Source: Carex sylvatica (lineage: Eukaryota; Streptophyta; Magnoliopsida; Poales; Cyperaceae). Taken from it: DNA of 64,000 bases. Position numbers and translations under genes: made by a program. Position 1 is the first letter of the stretch. Each line of letters opens with the position of its first letter. Where the stretch lies: the NCBI GenBank assembly GCA_964058845.1, contig CAXKVR010000061.1, positions 62,001 through 126,000 on the forward strand. The letters are read 5' to 3'. The notes below the pieces were generated by a model. That model was given only the letters and a program-made list of their open reading frames with translations. It did not search any database and was not told the DNA's origin. Shown piece after piece: positions 22,930-35,538 of this stretch.

Positions 22930-24150
22930 TATCTATCTACACAAATATCTGTAATGCATCCGGGGCGAAATCATGCAGAGAAGGAATTTTTTAAAATAGA
23001 AATAAATAAAACATTTCAAATGAAACCAACACTATTCAATTTTTTACAATTTCTCTCAATCTCTGATCTTTATAAAGCTCCTTCTCGTCAACAGTTTAGT
23101 GGAGGAAGAGGAGGTCTTTGTCCACCGAAGCATAGTTTGGTGGACCAATTATTTGATCAAATTACAGGTGCAATACTGACCATATAAAATTTCTTTCACC
23201 TCATCAACGGTCCATTGGACCTCTATTTCTAACGTTTTAGATTGTATAAAACTATAAATAGACCCTTGTATTTTGAAATATGAGAACCACTTAAGCAATG
23301 ATCACCGGATCATTGACGGGGTGGATAAATCTTTTTTATCTACACTAAACCGTTGCTACGATGGAGTTCATTCCGTTTCAAGAGTTTTGTTTAATATTAT
23401 ACCACTAAAATTATACTTATAAGTATATGTACACGTAACTAAATTTGAATAAATACTAGCAATGTCAGAATAATATTTACTATTTGTTTTTTCTTGAAAG
23501 TTGGCCCAAAAAACTAAAAATACTTATAGAATAATGACTTAAATAATATCTATAATATTAGAATTTTGCACACTAAGCTAAACCTAAATAGAAAAATATT
23601 CATTTTAAGCATCATCTATCATCTCTCTCCTCCCAGGATCACGTAACCAATAACGAATTTAGCTTTGCACTTTTGCCTATATGAACGAAAGTTTACTTTG
23701 ATAAAAATTTAGTTAAAAATGGTTAAAGAAACTTTTGAGCTTTGAAGAAAAAGATTGAAATGGTTATTGTAATTTGAGAATCATCAATTTTAAAGGAGGG
23801 TTGGGCCTTGGGCCGCCAGATACAAAGCGCCAACAATTGTGGGTTCATAAATATTCTTCGACAACAATAGATTCTCTGGCCCAAAATAACATCCCACAAA
23901 TAAAAAATCGACGGTTCATACAATGCTAGTGTTGTATTCGTCGCAAATTTAGGTCCAGATTAGCTGCTGTGAATATCAAATTTATCAACTACATGCTTGT
24001 TGTCAATCGTCAATCAAATATGGACATAATCCGTATTTTTTTTCTCAAAAAATGCTTCTTGTGAATCTGTGCGGTTGCAGTAGAGCTTGTGTCAACACAA
24101 TGTCACAAACCATTCCATAAATTCATTCTTTTAATTTTGTGAAAACAATT
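22930..24150. other. Intergenic, no gene supported
   Basis: A plus-strand frame at 22954-23187 and a minus-strand frame at 23723-23923 resemble nothing known to me. (TATC)n occurs at 22925-22940. Confidence 0.35.
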
Positions 24151-24152
24151 AG

Positions 24153-24635
24153 GGGTAAGTTTGGATGAGAGCTAGAATAGTAAAATTTGGAAATACTAAA
24201 TAAGAATAGAGAAAAAACAGTTATTTTTAGAATAGTGTGAAAATGGTACTATTCGGATTAATAGAAATATTGTTTAGATTGTACATTTGGAATAGTGAAT
24301 AGCTGTAACCGATAAATAATAATGTTAATAAGGTGCTAATTAAGATGAAATATAGGCAAATTAAATTTTAAACGAATTGTCACAACGTAGATATAACATA
24401 AAGTAGTGTTAATTTTGTTATTTCGAGACTATGTTGACGAAAATTTAAGAAAGAAATATTTTTTTCTTTCTCTTCACACTTTCAAATAGTAGTTATTCTA
24501 ACATTTACAAGGAATAGAGAATAGCGGCTATTCTAGCTATTCCGAATAACAAAAACGTTGTTTGGATGCACATTGCTATTCCGAATAGTCTCTATTCTAA
24601 AATAACTTCTATTTTTGACACATTCAAACATACCC
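24153..24635. repeat. MITE-like inverted-repeat element
   Basis: GGGTAAGTTTGGATG at the left is inverted as CATTCAAACATACCC at the right. Inner sequence contains repeated ATTCTA/TAGAAT words that pair across the element. Superfamily and TSD undetermined. Confidence 0.55.
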
Positions 24636-24744
24636 GAGAAATAAACTACGACCATATATTTTCTATCGCAAAGTGCAGCTCGTATGCACCTATTGCTTTT
24701 TAAAATAATCAGCGGAGAAATTTTTATTATATTGTTTTTTATTT

Positions 24745-25375
24745 ACTATTATATAAGATTTTAAATAGCGATTATTGCGTCATAGCGAAAATACTAAAAA
24801 AAAAAGCTATCGCAAATAGCGTAGCTATAACGAAAGCTATTCTACATAGTGTTTTTTGTTTAAAAATATATATTTATATTTCTACTAATTATCAACATTA
24901 TCTAAAATTTCATAGAGTAATAAGTAATACAAAATTGATTAAGAAATTAGAATATTCATATTGAACAAGTACAAAGACCAAATTGTTATTCAAAATATCC
25001 CTAATAATATCATAAACTATTTATCTTTTTTCATTCAAAATAACCTAAGCATTATGGTATAAATTATATATTTTTTCTATTAAAATAATCTAAGCATCAA
25101 GGAATAAATTATTATTTTTTTATTTAAAAACAAAATCAATACGGACATTAAACAAATTGATTTTTAAAATGAATTTTCAATTGTGCCTTTATATAAAAAT
25201 TCATGTAGCATAGCGTGCGTTATAGTACGTAGCGTGTAATGCAAATAGCGGACCACTATTACTGTTATAGCGGTGGTAGCTAAAATAACACACTTTTATC
25301 TCATAACTTAGCATTTAAGATTCAAAAATACTATAGCGTCGTTGTTGCGTTACTACTATAGCACGCTATTCAGAA
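24745..25375. repeat. Element with clustered CGCTAT/ATAGCG motifs at both ends
   Basis: ATAGCG or its complement occurs many times in 24765-24840 and again in 25205-25365, with an AT-rich duplicated middle. Motif clusters at both ends resemble the subterminal binding sites of a DNA transposon. Exact ends and TSD could not be fixed. Confidence 0.45.
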
Positions 25376-26417
25376 AACTGCTATTATATTTAGAATGGAA
25401 AGTAAACGAAGCGTTCCGTTTAACCTAACTGCTCAAGTTACTCTACAATTATTTCCGTGAAATTGGCCGTTGATCCTAACACCCAAACTACAATGTGTCA
25501 ATGTCCCGCGCTGATTCTCTGGAAAAAAAAAAGATTCGATTTCTGGAATAGACAACAGTCACCTTGCCTTGATCGTCCAGCCAGGCAGCCACACAAAGAT
25601 CCACGTGTGCACCCGTGTCCAAGTCCATTGTCCAACCGTGTCCATCTCATTCAAATCCACTGTCTGGGGAGCCACCCAGAAAACCCGCACCCTACGTGAA
25701 AAGTTGGTAGAAAAAAAAACCACACGAGTTTCTCAAGCAAATGCAAATTGGGCTACGACAAATGCTCCGCGTCCACAGAGTAGCGTCTTCTCCAAGACCT
25801 CGAAACGACAAAACCAAAATCTGTCAGTTTGGTCCAACAGGCATTCGTCCAAATTCGATCCGATGCCAATTGGCACCGCCACCGTGTACATGATTATTAA
25901 AGGAAATCGAACGGTCTGTCTAGGTATTGGATGGAGTTTGGTCTGATATCAATCGGACCGGATCCCCAACCCTCAGGGCCTGGGACGAGTACAAATTGGA
26001 GTTTCTTCATAGAGAAAAAAAATACAGGATTGCTACGCGGGATCAAATGCCACCGCACGAAATGTGTGGTCTGCCCCGGTCATGCACGGGCAGACCGTGT
26101 GGTGCAAATTCACATGTTGATCGTTGATTTTAAAATTTGACTAACGTGACAGATTTATTGTTTCTCTTCGGTTGCTTTGTCAACAGGGTAAAGGTGCTTG
26201 TGTGGAAATTAAAGGGTTGGAGGCTCAGATTTTTATTGATTGTAATTGTCAAAGTAGCTTTTCATGTTGTTGTTTTTTCCCTTTTTTTATGAAGTATTTG
26301 GTTGATTTTTTTTTGTTTTCAGAAGAACCGATGTTGAATGAAAAATGATAGATAGCGAAATAATTTTTAAAACATTTTGATGAAATAATAAATTATATCA
26401 TTATTAATAATTATAAT
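25376..26417. other. Intergenic, GC-richer patch, no gene supported
   Basis: 25440-26130 is less AT-rich and has three overlapping open frames, none with family resemblance. GGTCTGCCC and GGGCAGACC at 26068-26098 form a perfect 9-bp-stem hairpin with an 11-nt loop. Confidence 0.35.
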
Positions 26418-26967
26418 AATTATGGAGTGAGGCTATGCCGCTATGGTACTATGTATGGTGCGAATTAGTCCATACTATGAATCAATATCTATGTTTTTAA
26501 GTTCAAACAGTATATTTGAACCGTTCAACATGATCTTTATATGAAAATTACCTACAATTATTTTATTTTTTTAGATAGATAATTTAAAAACATTTTCATA
26601 AAGTAGTAAATTGGTTCATTTTAGTAATTATAATAATGATAGAGTGAGGCTATGTTAATATGCATAGTGCATATTGGTTCATACTATGAATTAATTTCTT
26701 TATTTTTTAAAGTCTAAATAGGTAATATGAACTGTTCAGTATAGTCTTCATATGAAAATATGCTTATAGATCAAAAGTTTTAATTTTTTTAATTTTTTAC
26801 TACTTTTTAGATAGGTAGAAAATCACTTGATCTAAAATTTCGACCATTCAAAAATGTAAAATTTATTCTACATATACATTTTTATATGGAGACTACATTT
26901 AACTGTTTATATCAACTATTTGAATACGGGCCAATCTTAACCCTACATAGTGCCATAACCTCACTCA
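26418..26967. repeat. Fold-back element, core-sharing family, copies 5 and 6 (nested or tandem)
   Basis: GAGTGAGGCTATG occurs at the left (26424) and again at 26641. The right end carries ATAGTGCCATAACCTCACTC in inverse orientation. CCGTTCAACATGATC and CTGTTCAGTATAGTC arms and the ACTACTTTTTAGATAGG core are present. The partial second left end suggests one copy inside or beside another. Confidence 0.6.
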
Positions 26968-26976
26968 TAATTTTAA

Positions 26977-29900
26977 GGGGAAATTAGTTCCATGCCACCT
27001 CAAAATGGTGAATTTAGAAAAATGTCACCCCAAAATTTTTCTTTTGCTAAATGCCACTCCAAATCACATTTATTAAGAAAATTGTCACAAATACCATATT
27101 GTTATACATTTTTAATTAAAAATAAACATAATATGTTGAGTATTTTCGTATATTCTAAAAATAACCTCAGTCCCTAACCCTTTCCTTTCTTTAATGGGTC
27201 CGATCAGAATTTGTCTCCTCTCTTTGTCTCTTCGTCTCCCAGTCATCTCCCAGTCGCAGTGGTGAGTCCTCCCAATCGAAGCCACCCAAAAATTAACAAA
27301 AAGTGGTGTACAATTGAATTAATTGTACCGAGTATTGACTCTTAAATGTCTTATAAGAAACTTTTGCTATATATGTATATCCAATGCTGCCATTGTTGAG
27401 AAACTAAGCTTCTGAGTTCAACCAGGCCATTCTTAATATAAAATCCATGTTTCACTTCACCTTCCCAACTAACAATGAGATTACAATACTAGAGAATTTT
27501 GGCAAAAGCAATATAGTACGATGGAGAAATATAAGCTCAATCAGGAATGCAAGAGGTATTTGTTTAGTTTTAAAATAAAAAGACGGGTTTGAGACTCGGA
27601 TACACCTCCCCTGTATTTACCCTTTATTTTCATAAAGCCCAATCTCAGAATGAAAATTTAATCAAGCAAAACACAAAGAACCAAATTTGCTCCATACGAG
27701 TTGAAATTCACCAAACCCACCCTGGTACATTAATACACTATTAAAACTAAAATAATTACTGGACGACACATAAATATTTTATAGACAAAAAGATTCTTTT
27801 ATCAGCATAAATACTCTGATATCTCAACATTAAGGCCTTCAGTAAACTTATTTGGTATCTCAACAAGCTTTATTCTCTGGAGCCCATAAAAAAAGAAAGA
27901 GAAATTTATATATATACCCATCATAACTTAGGATTAGGGTTAAAGTCTAGCAATGCTAATCCATAATTATAGCAGACGATCTGGATTCTAATCAGATGAT
28001 CTGGATCTAAACAGAAATATTTTTTTACCTTCGGAGATATGGAATTCAAGAGAGCTGCAGCACTGCATAATTTTTTATTTATATAATTACATTATGACTT
28101 TTGTTGGGAAGGAAACAGATGCCATGGATTGAGAAAAATAAATTTCATCAGGAGGCAAGGTTTAGTGTCACACCCCATGGCCACGGGTCGCGATAGTCTC
28201 CCGCCATAAGCATACAATTTCGTGTATGCTTACAAGGCAGTTCAACATACACTCAGAAATTCACGACAAAAATATTATATACATATCTCTAGCTAACTAA
28301 CAAAATATCTACGAAGGTAATGGTGATCTATATCAGAGGTCTACTGATTGTGTGCCTCCCCAAACTCAGTCGCACCAAAACCTGTAATATAACCCGAAGG
28401 GTAGGGGTGAGAATAAATTCTCAGTGTAAATTTACCACAGTTAGTTGGACTTGCAATCGAACTCCATATTCAAAAATAAAATCTATACAATAGCAATTCA
28501 AACAGATACATATTCATAAATAAAAGAATGCAGATGCTCGACAATAATTAACCAACTGAATCACAATTAACGAAATTTCTTAGATGAATTTCAAACACAA
28601 CACATATTGGCTTAACTCGACTCATTGGGGCTTGTAACAACTACAGATGTTCAATCGAGCTGGACCCTTTATCTGATCCTCGTCTGTAGGGTTACTGACA
28701 CCTACAGACGTTCCACCGAGCTGGACCCTTTATCTGACACCCATCTGTAATTTATTGGTCTAACCACTTCCTAAAGTCTGGTTCAAGTCATATAAAGAAA
28801 ATTCACTCTGAAATCATTTCTATTTTCATAATATTTAATTGACCGTCCAAACGCATTAACACGTAGGAGAATGCCACCGAGCCATAGACGTTACACTTGC
28901 CACCCATGATTCTAATTCACACATCCACATAATCACTCACCCCTCGTCCCGACCGGTACTGAAAAAACTGAGGGCCATTTACCTAAAGTGCTAGAAGGGT
29001 CCCGGGCTCAAAGTCAGCCATACAGTTCAACTTTGCAAATTCGTCAGATCCAAGTCAGCCATACAACTCAACTTCATAAATCCGCACACATACACATTCT
29101 CAATCATTAATTCGTAGTGACTCTCAATCATAATCAGATCATAATAGATCGACACAACTGACAACCATACAAGCATGCAAATCATTCAATTCACGATAAT
29201 TTGAGTTTAATTTATTTAGGCTATGCATATGATTTACACAATTCAATGATGCAAATCAATCAGATATTCAATATGACCAATGAATAACCAGTTTAATTCC
29301 TGAAATTGAAATATCAAGTCCAAAAATCCCGTACTTGTTTACGATGAGCGTATCGCTAAATTACGGATCAGGCGTCTCAAAATGTCCCGCAAATTCTTAC
29401 TCGACGGAGTCTACACCTATATTACGTGTATACTTGGTTTAATCCTAGTTTCACAGTCGAGATACTTACTCGAGTTCATTAATGACTTATACATTCCTAT
29501 GCTTTGGTATTGATTCTTTCGATTTTTTCTTTCTTATTAACAATCTCTAAAACTCACACACTTTACATCTGGGCCCACTAAACCATACACCATCTCAATT
29601 TGGTAACAATTCATTTATTAGTTCACTAATTTGGTTCACGTAACAATTCGATTTACCGATTGGTTAAACCCTAATTTGGTAGAAATTCGAATTAACCGAT
29701 ACACATTCTAGCATTTCAAGATCAAGAGGTAACTCTACCGATTACAAGTCTAATTGGTTGGATTAACTAAACAATTCACGATTATTCCCAATTTCGGTTT
29801 TGGCACAAAAATCCTAAAAATTGAAATTCAAAATCGAGATGAAATCGGGAATGGAATCGACAAATAAATAACCACAAAGCTCAAAGGAACTAGTCTACAA

Positions 29901-30915
29901 GCAATTCAAACTCAAATCTCGGGTTTAAAATGAAAACTCGAACAATCGAGAAATTCGACTTTTTCAAGAGATAAGAGGAGAAAAAGAAAATACCGAATGG
30001 AAGGGCTAGGAGAGACCTACGGTCAATTGCTCGACTATACCTTCAATTTCTCGGGGTTTAGAGCGATTTGGAGGGATTTGAAGCTCTCTCCCTTTCTTTT
30101 TCTCTTTGGGCGGAACACAGAAAATGGGGGCGGGGGAGAGGGGCTGTGGGGAAAAGAGAAATAGATTCTGGATTTTGGGTTAAAAACACTCTGAGTGCGG
30201 ATGTATTCGATTTCAGTGCGATTCGGCCACCCGCACTCAGTACTTGGCAGAATTTAAACGGCTCAGAAAACACAGAAAAATACTCCAGTGCGGACGCACT
30301 CACATACAGTGCAGACGCACTCAGTACTTAGTTAAATTTTCATCAAAACGGCACTGAACAAGAAAAAGTCCGAGCCTAATGTGTCCGCATTGAAATTCGA
30401 TGTGGGTCAAGGCACTCGCACTCATGACTTAGTCAGTTTTCAAAAAAAGAAACTGAAGTCAGTGCGGATCACCCATCCGCACTCACCACCAGTGCGGACG
30501 CACGGAGCCTATAAAGTTTCAGAAATTCGTATTTTCGACGCGGTTTCGATTCACACTTGATTTACTTATCTAGGAAAACATTAATTAAGGTTTAAACTTC
30601 TATTTTGTTAGCACAATTTTCGATTCTTATTTTTAAATCACTTGAAAATTAATTGTAAAATTTTTGTAACGTAACATTTAGGGACAGTGCCACGAAGAGG
30701 ACTCACGTTAAAAGAGAAAGAAATTTTGAAGATCAAAAATATTTCGGTCAGTTCACTTATACTGTAAATTGTTTATTTAAAATTATATATTAATATGGTA
30801 TTTGTGGTAATTTTCTTAATAAATATGATTTGGAGTGACATTTGGCAAAATGAAAATTTTGAGGTGGTATTTTTCTAAATTCACCATTTTAGAGTGGCAT
30901 GAAACTAATTTTTTC
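26977..30915. mobile_element. Non-autonomous MULE, interrupted by a solo LTR
   Basis: The inverted ends are about 140 bp (26977-27120 and 30770-30915; GGGGAAATTAG against CTAATTTTTTC outermost, then a well-conserved ATGGTGAATTTAGAAAAAT segment). An exact 9-bp direct repeat TAATTTTAA flanks them (26968-26976 and 30916-30924), which identifies a Mutator-like insertion. Without the solo LTR (28166-30676) and its 5-bp duplication, the element is about 1.42 kb and has no transposase. The GC-richer part 27185-27290 ends in CGCAGTG/GTGAGTC, which looks like an exon-intron border, so host sequence may have been captured as in Pack-MULEs. Confidence 0.85.
28166..30676. mobile_element. Solo LTR, 2511 bp, probably Ty3/gypsy
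   Basis: Begins TGTCACACCCC and ends GTAACA, so it has TG...CA ends with TGT/ACA inverted. The exact 5-bp TSD TTTAG is at 28161-28165 and 30677-30681. There is no gag-pol and no second LTR. GTGCGGACGCAC-type words are clustered near 30195-30500. A TGTCACACCC start is common in Ty3/gypsy LTRs, so the superfamily is an inference. It sits inside the MULE at 26977-30915 and is therefore younger than it. Confidence 0.85.
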
Positions 30916-30924
30916 TAATTTTAA

Positions 30925-32449
30925 TTATCATCATCATTATTAAATGTTCACGTTCCAACTACCAAAAAAGCTCATTTACTTCGTGAAATAAGATATTTAT
31001 TGTATTATTGACAGCCTTTTCTTTTATAATTTTATTCTTATTACTACACATATAAAAATCTCTCCATTTCTTTCTAGTTGATCAGCTCGATCATTTATCA
31101 TACATCGTAAATGAGACACTAATATAATTACAATTCTCATTCGCCTAAAATCTTATAAAAACAGAGATAAATTATTCATCCAAAAAGTTGATCAAGAGTA
31201 ATTTTTTTTTTTTTTTTTGCTTAAGCAAGTTAATTGATGGCGAGTAGAAATCGAAATTTAAATTTATTTATTCCTTAGGTTTTACGAAAACTGAAAATTA
31301 TTGAAGCGTCAATTGGAGATAAATTGAATCAAGAATCATTAATGATTCAAATATTTTTATAAGAACAAACAGTCTTTTGGACTATCCAAATTATCCCCAT
31401 TTTCTAATTAAAGAGGCAATAATTATAATTAAGTATAATTTTGTTTTAACATAGATTTTCAATGATTTATAAAATAAATTCCATCATTTATTTTAGAGGG
31501 ACTCAATGCCTATGATTATCGGTATCAAATTGTGTCAACGGATTAATTTGTGCTTAAATTAACAAAATATAAAGCTTCAGATACTATTTTAAATCATCTC
31601 AATTATATAAATATAGAAAAAAAACATGACCTTTTGACTTCATTTAAATAGCCATCAAATGCAGGGGGGTAAATTGTCAGAATTTGATCCATTAATTTTG
31701 TTAGCTCTGGATGTATATGAAATTAAAGCGACGTAATTTTTTTGTACGCATATTGCATTGGTATATACAATATATCTAATCAATTAACTTCATTATTTAA
31801 AAAAAAAAAATTAAATATCTAGTTTTAATCTTATTAACAACCATTTAGAATCATAACCATGAGCATTAAATCTGCAAAAGCATAAACAATAAAAAAAAAT
31901 TAACACTCCAAGTTAATTTTCCTTATGACACATATTTTGCATCAATACAGTAATATTTTGTTATTTAGTATAAAATAGTTACAACTATTACTTCTTTAAA
32001 ATCTCTACAAGCGTGAGCTTCTAGAGGTTATATAGTACACCATTTAGGTGGTTTTATTGTTATCACATGTGATGGTCAGGAAAGTTTTTCCATTGCCGTT
32101 ATACTATTACACGTCAAATTGGAAGGAAATTAATTGTAGCTAATCAGAAATCAATTAAGAAAAGTATCTCTCAAAGAGGTACAATGACACAAAATGCCTT
32201 TTGACTTGGTCTGACCATTCTCTACCGTTAATCACAAACCGCCATGGCCAGCGCTACCAAGGAAAGGTGTCTGTGGGCTCGGCCTACTTTGCCAGGTTGG
32301 CCACATATCAGCGCTAAAGAACAAATATAATAAATGACCAGTATATATATTCACATTATGTGGTTAACTTTTATTAAATAATAATAACATATATTTACAT
32401 TATGTGTACACCATGTGATAACATTTACTGACCACGAAGAATCCGTGGA
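30925..32449. other. Intergenic, no feature seen
   Basis: AT-rich, with no supported gene. ATATATTTACATTATGTG-like words are doubled near 32345-32410. Confidence 0.35.
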
Positions 32450-32590
32450 CGTAGATATTTTCGGAGTAAAGGTTTTAACAGAGCAATTTTGGCTTCATGC
32501 AATCATATAATACTGTTTTGATAATATAATCCACGTGTTGTATGAAAGTAAAATTGCTCTGTTAAAATATTTACTCTATTTTCGAAGATA
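32450..32590. repeat. Small MITE in the TPR gene promoter region
   Basis: GTTTTAACAGAGCAATTTTG at the left is inverted as AAAATTGCTCTGTTAAAATA at the right, and ATTTTCGGAGTAAA pairs with TTTACTCTATTTTCGA. It ends about 260 bp before the TPR start codon. Confidence 0.6.
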
Positions 32591-32848
32591 AAAGAGGAGA
32601 AAAACGACACCGTTACCAAAATAACGCATTTCTAACAATAAAACAACTAAAATTTTCCAAAAAGGAAAAGAAGATAAATTCTTTATAAACGACCTCTAAC
32701 TGCCAAGGTAGCGGTTACCATTCGCCGTTTCTTCTCTTATTACCTCTTTCACCAAGAGCAATCTTTTCATCCATCAATCCATCACTTTTCTTCTCCATTG
32801 AACCTCTCTTTCTCTTAAGTTTTTTTGCTAATTGCATCTCATTACAAA

Positions 32849-34755
32849 ATGCTACTAAGAAGCGCATCGACCCCACTTCTCGGCTCCCTTCTCTCCAGCT
32901 CCTCTCACTTCCTCTCGTCGGACTCCCCGGCCTCCGTCCACAACCACATCCACCCGTTTCCCGCCTCATGCCACCTGTCCTCGCCGGCCTTCTCTGATAT
33001 CTCCAATCACTCCAATTCCTCCTTCATACACCGTACTCTATCTGACGGTAACCTCTGCTCTCTCCTATCTGAGCCCCCCGATGAACACCACCATGTGCAT
33101 CAATCTCGGCGCCCGAATCCTGTTCTCGAGGCCATCCCTTCTTTTTCGGTCCGTGAATCTGCCTTTGATGAATACGAGGAATTAGCAGAGCTAGAAGGAA
33201 ATTCTGATTTGTCGTTTCTAGATGAGGATCGGAGTGCAGGTACTGCAGGCCCGCCTCTTTTTCTTGCAAGAGGCCTCGGGATTGACCGGATTGGTTCCGG
33301 TTTGCTGAGTGCCGGTGGTGATTCTTGCGGGGGTGATGGAAATGGCAGAGGCCGGGGACGTGGTTGCAATGTGAAAACTGATGGAGGGAATCAATCGGAT
33401 CTGGAGTTGTATTATAAGAGGATGGTTGAGCAGCATCCCACCGATCCATTATTTTTGAGGAATTACGCGCTGTTTCTCTATCAGGTGAGGGTTGCTTCCT
33501 AGATTAATTCTTAATCTGATATTTTTTTGTTGTTGTTTTAATTCCAGTTCTATAATAATAAACAACTTGATAATGAATCCAATAATTCCTCAATGAGGTC
33601 CTCTGCCAGTAGGCAGGTACGAGTATGGACCAATTGGGTATAAAAGCGCAAACCAATTTACTGATCAACACTAGTCGGTTTTTGGTTTTCTGCATTTCTT
33701 TTTGCTACCTGCCTTGCTATTTTTGTTCCTTCATTGTAAAATGTCCATGTAACTTAAATAATACCTAACAACCAATTTCTATTACTTCAATTGTCTTAAT
33801 TACCTTGATACCAGAAAATGAAGGTGATGTTGTGATGTCATAGTTATCCAAAAGGATACCAGAAAATGAATATCCTGCACAATTAAACATAGGTATGTAT
33901 ACAAAACAAATGAAATATGCACCTGACTTAAAAATAAATTACCAGGTTAAAAATGATTTGCAAAGGGCTGAGGAGTACTACTCTCGAGCCATCCTTGCTG
34001 ATCCAAGCGATGGAGAGACCTTGTCTAAGTATGCTTCACTTATTTGGGAATTGCACCACGATGAAGAGCGTGCCAATAGCTACTTCCAGCAGGCGGTGCA
34101 GGCTTCCCCCGATAATAGGTATCATACTGCTGTTTCATTTGCAAATTTAGGGATACTGTTTCAACTTTCAAAGCAGTACCAATTACACAACATCATCAAT
34201 TGTTGTGAAGCCTTTTTTATCATAAAGACTCGAAAAATTAAAAAATCTGAAAGGTAACTTATGCCTCATCAAGTAGATCAAGATCAATGCTTATATTTGC
34301 CACTTGAAATTGATCCGAAATTTTTTTAGATTAAGATTATAATCCCTCTTCATGATCCTCAGCTCATATTAGCTTGACCTGAAATTATATTGCGAAGGCT
34401 CCTGAAAATCTCATTAAATATTCTTCAACCATTAAATTGAACTTGTTTTAATAATTTATTTAAGAAAAAGAACAGTCGAATAGTCCCGGGTCTGCAATTT
34501 GTTTAACCATTTAAAGTGAAATTGTTTATTTCTGGAAGAAAAGTAAATGGGAACGATAATTTATATTCCAAATTGAAATTTTGATTTGGTTTTGATGATT
34601 TTTCATTGTATGGCAGTTATGTTCTTGCGGCCCAAGCAGGATTCCTATGGGACGTAGATGAAGACACCGGTGCTGAAGAAGAAAATAGCAATGGGTTTCA
34701 CAATTTTTCGGGATATGCTAGTCATGTAGGAGAAATGGTTTCAACTGCAAGTTAA
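32849..34755 (+). CDS. TPR-like superfamily protein, three exons
   Basis: Plant-specific protein with C-terminal tetratricopeptide-like helices, related to the Arabidopsis group of At5g20190 and At1g80130; its biochemical role is not established. Exons 32849-33484, 33946-34118 and 34617-34755 join in frame to 315 residues. The start is the ATG opening MLLRSASTPLLGSLL; no in-frame ATG lies just upstream. The N-terminal half is serine- and histidine-rich and low in complexity, with an acidic EYEELAELEG patch and a glycine-rich GNGRGRGRG stretch (about 170-180). Helical repeats start near LELYYKRMVEQHP and continue in exon 2 (AEEYYSRAILADPSDG; ANSYFQQAVQASPDN) and exon 3 (YVLAAQAGFLWDVDED). Splice signals are CAG/GTGAGG, ACCAG/GTT, AATAG/GTATC and GGCAG/TTAT. 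The last exon is acidic and ends in VSTAS. Confidence 0.85.
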
Positions 34756-35538
34756 TGTCATGAATTGATGCTTGGAGGAGGCTAGCTGGGAACACTGTTA
34801 GAAAGAGTTCCAGCAGCCTGGACCAGCAGGGTCCATTGTACAATTTTTTAAATTCATCTATTTCTGAGGCACAAGTTGGGTATGAGAAAACAAGTATGGA
34901 GAGGACAGAACAAGGTTTAACAGCAGAGCCTTTGTACTCAACCAGTTAATTTTTCTCATTCATTAATGTACCAGAAACAGAAAGAAAATAATATATTAAC
35001 GATTAAATTTATTGAAGTTCAACTGTTTATTAAATTGGCTTCCCCTGAGATTACTTTAAAATAGCACAGGAAAATCCTGTAAATTACTGGTATGTGGAAA
35101 AGGAATACGAGGAACAGTTGATCTAACGGGGTTCATTGATTCAGCTCATTATTTAACAATGGTACTGTGAATTTGCTAATAATCAACAATGCTTCCAGAA
35201 TGTTGAACCATTTTGGACCCAATTTCAAACTAAACTAAAGAGGACTCAAATATTTTGAAAGCATCTCTCTATACGGCATATGCAAAATTTCAAACAACAT
35301 GTCAAATAAACATACCATCACTAGAAGAAAAATCTCAAAGAGAAAAAACATTACATGCATTCAATTTCAGTTTTCTCACAGATGAATATTATTCAATGAA
35401 ACATCCATTTTCAAGCAAAATTTACCTAATTGACCAACATTTCAAACTAGCAAATTCTAATCACATTCCTTGATTTGCTGAAACAACAATTTGACTTCTC
35501 ATCTACCTATAGATCAACAAAAAAACACCACACACCCC
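34756..35538. other. Intergenic between convergent genes
   Basis: Should hold the 3' untranslated ends of the TPR gene (plus) and the L11 gene (minus). The open frame at 35255-35473 has no family resemblance. Confidence 0.4.

Noticed and set aside
22954..23187. 77-codon frame after the LINE
   Set aside because: No recognisable motif and no supporting splice or context signals.
25457..26140. Several overlapping open frames of 60-125 codons
   Set aside because: No family resemblance, no splice-consistent model, mutually overlapping.
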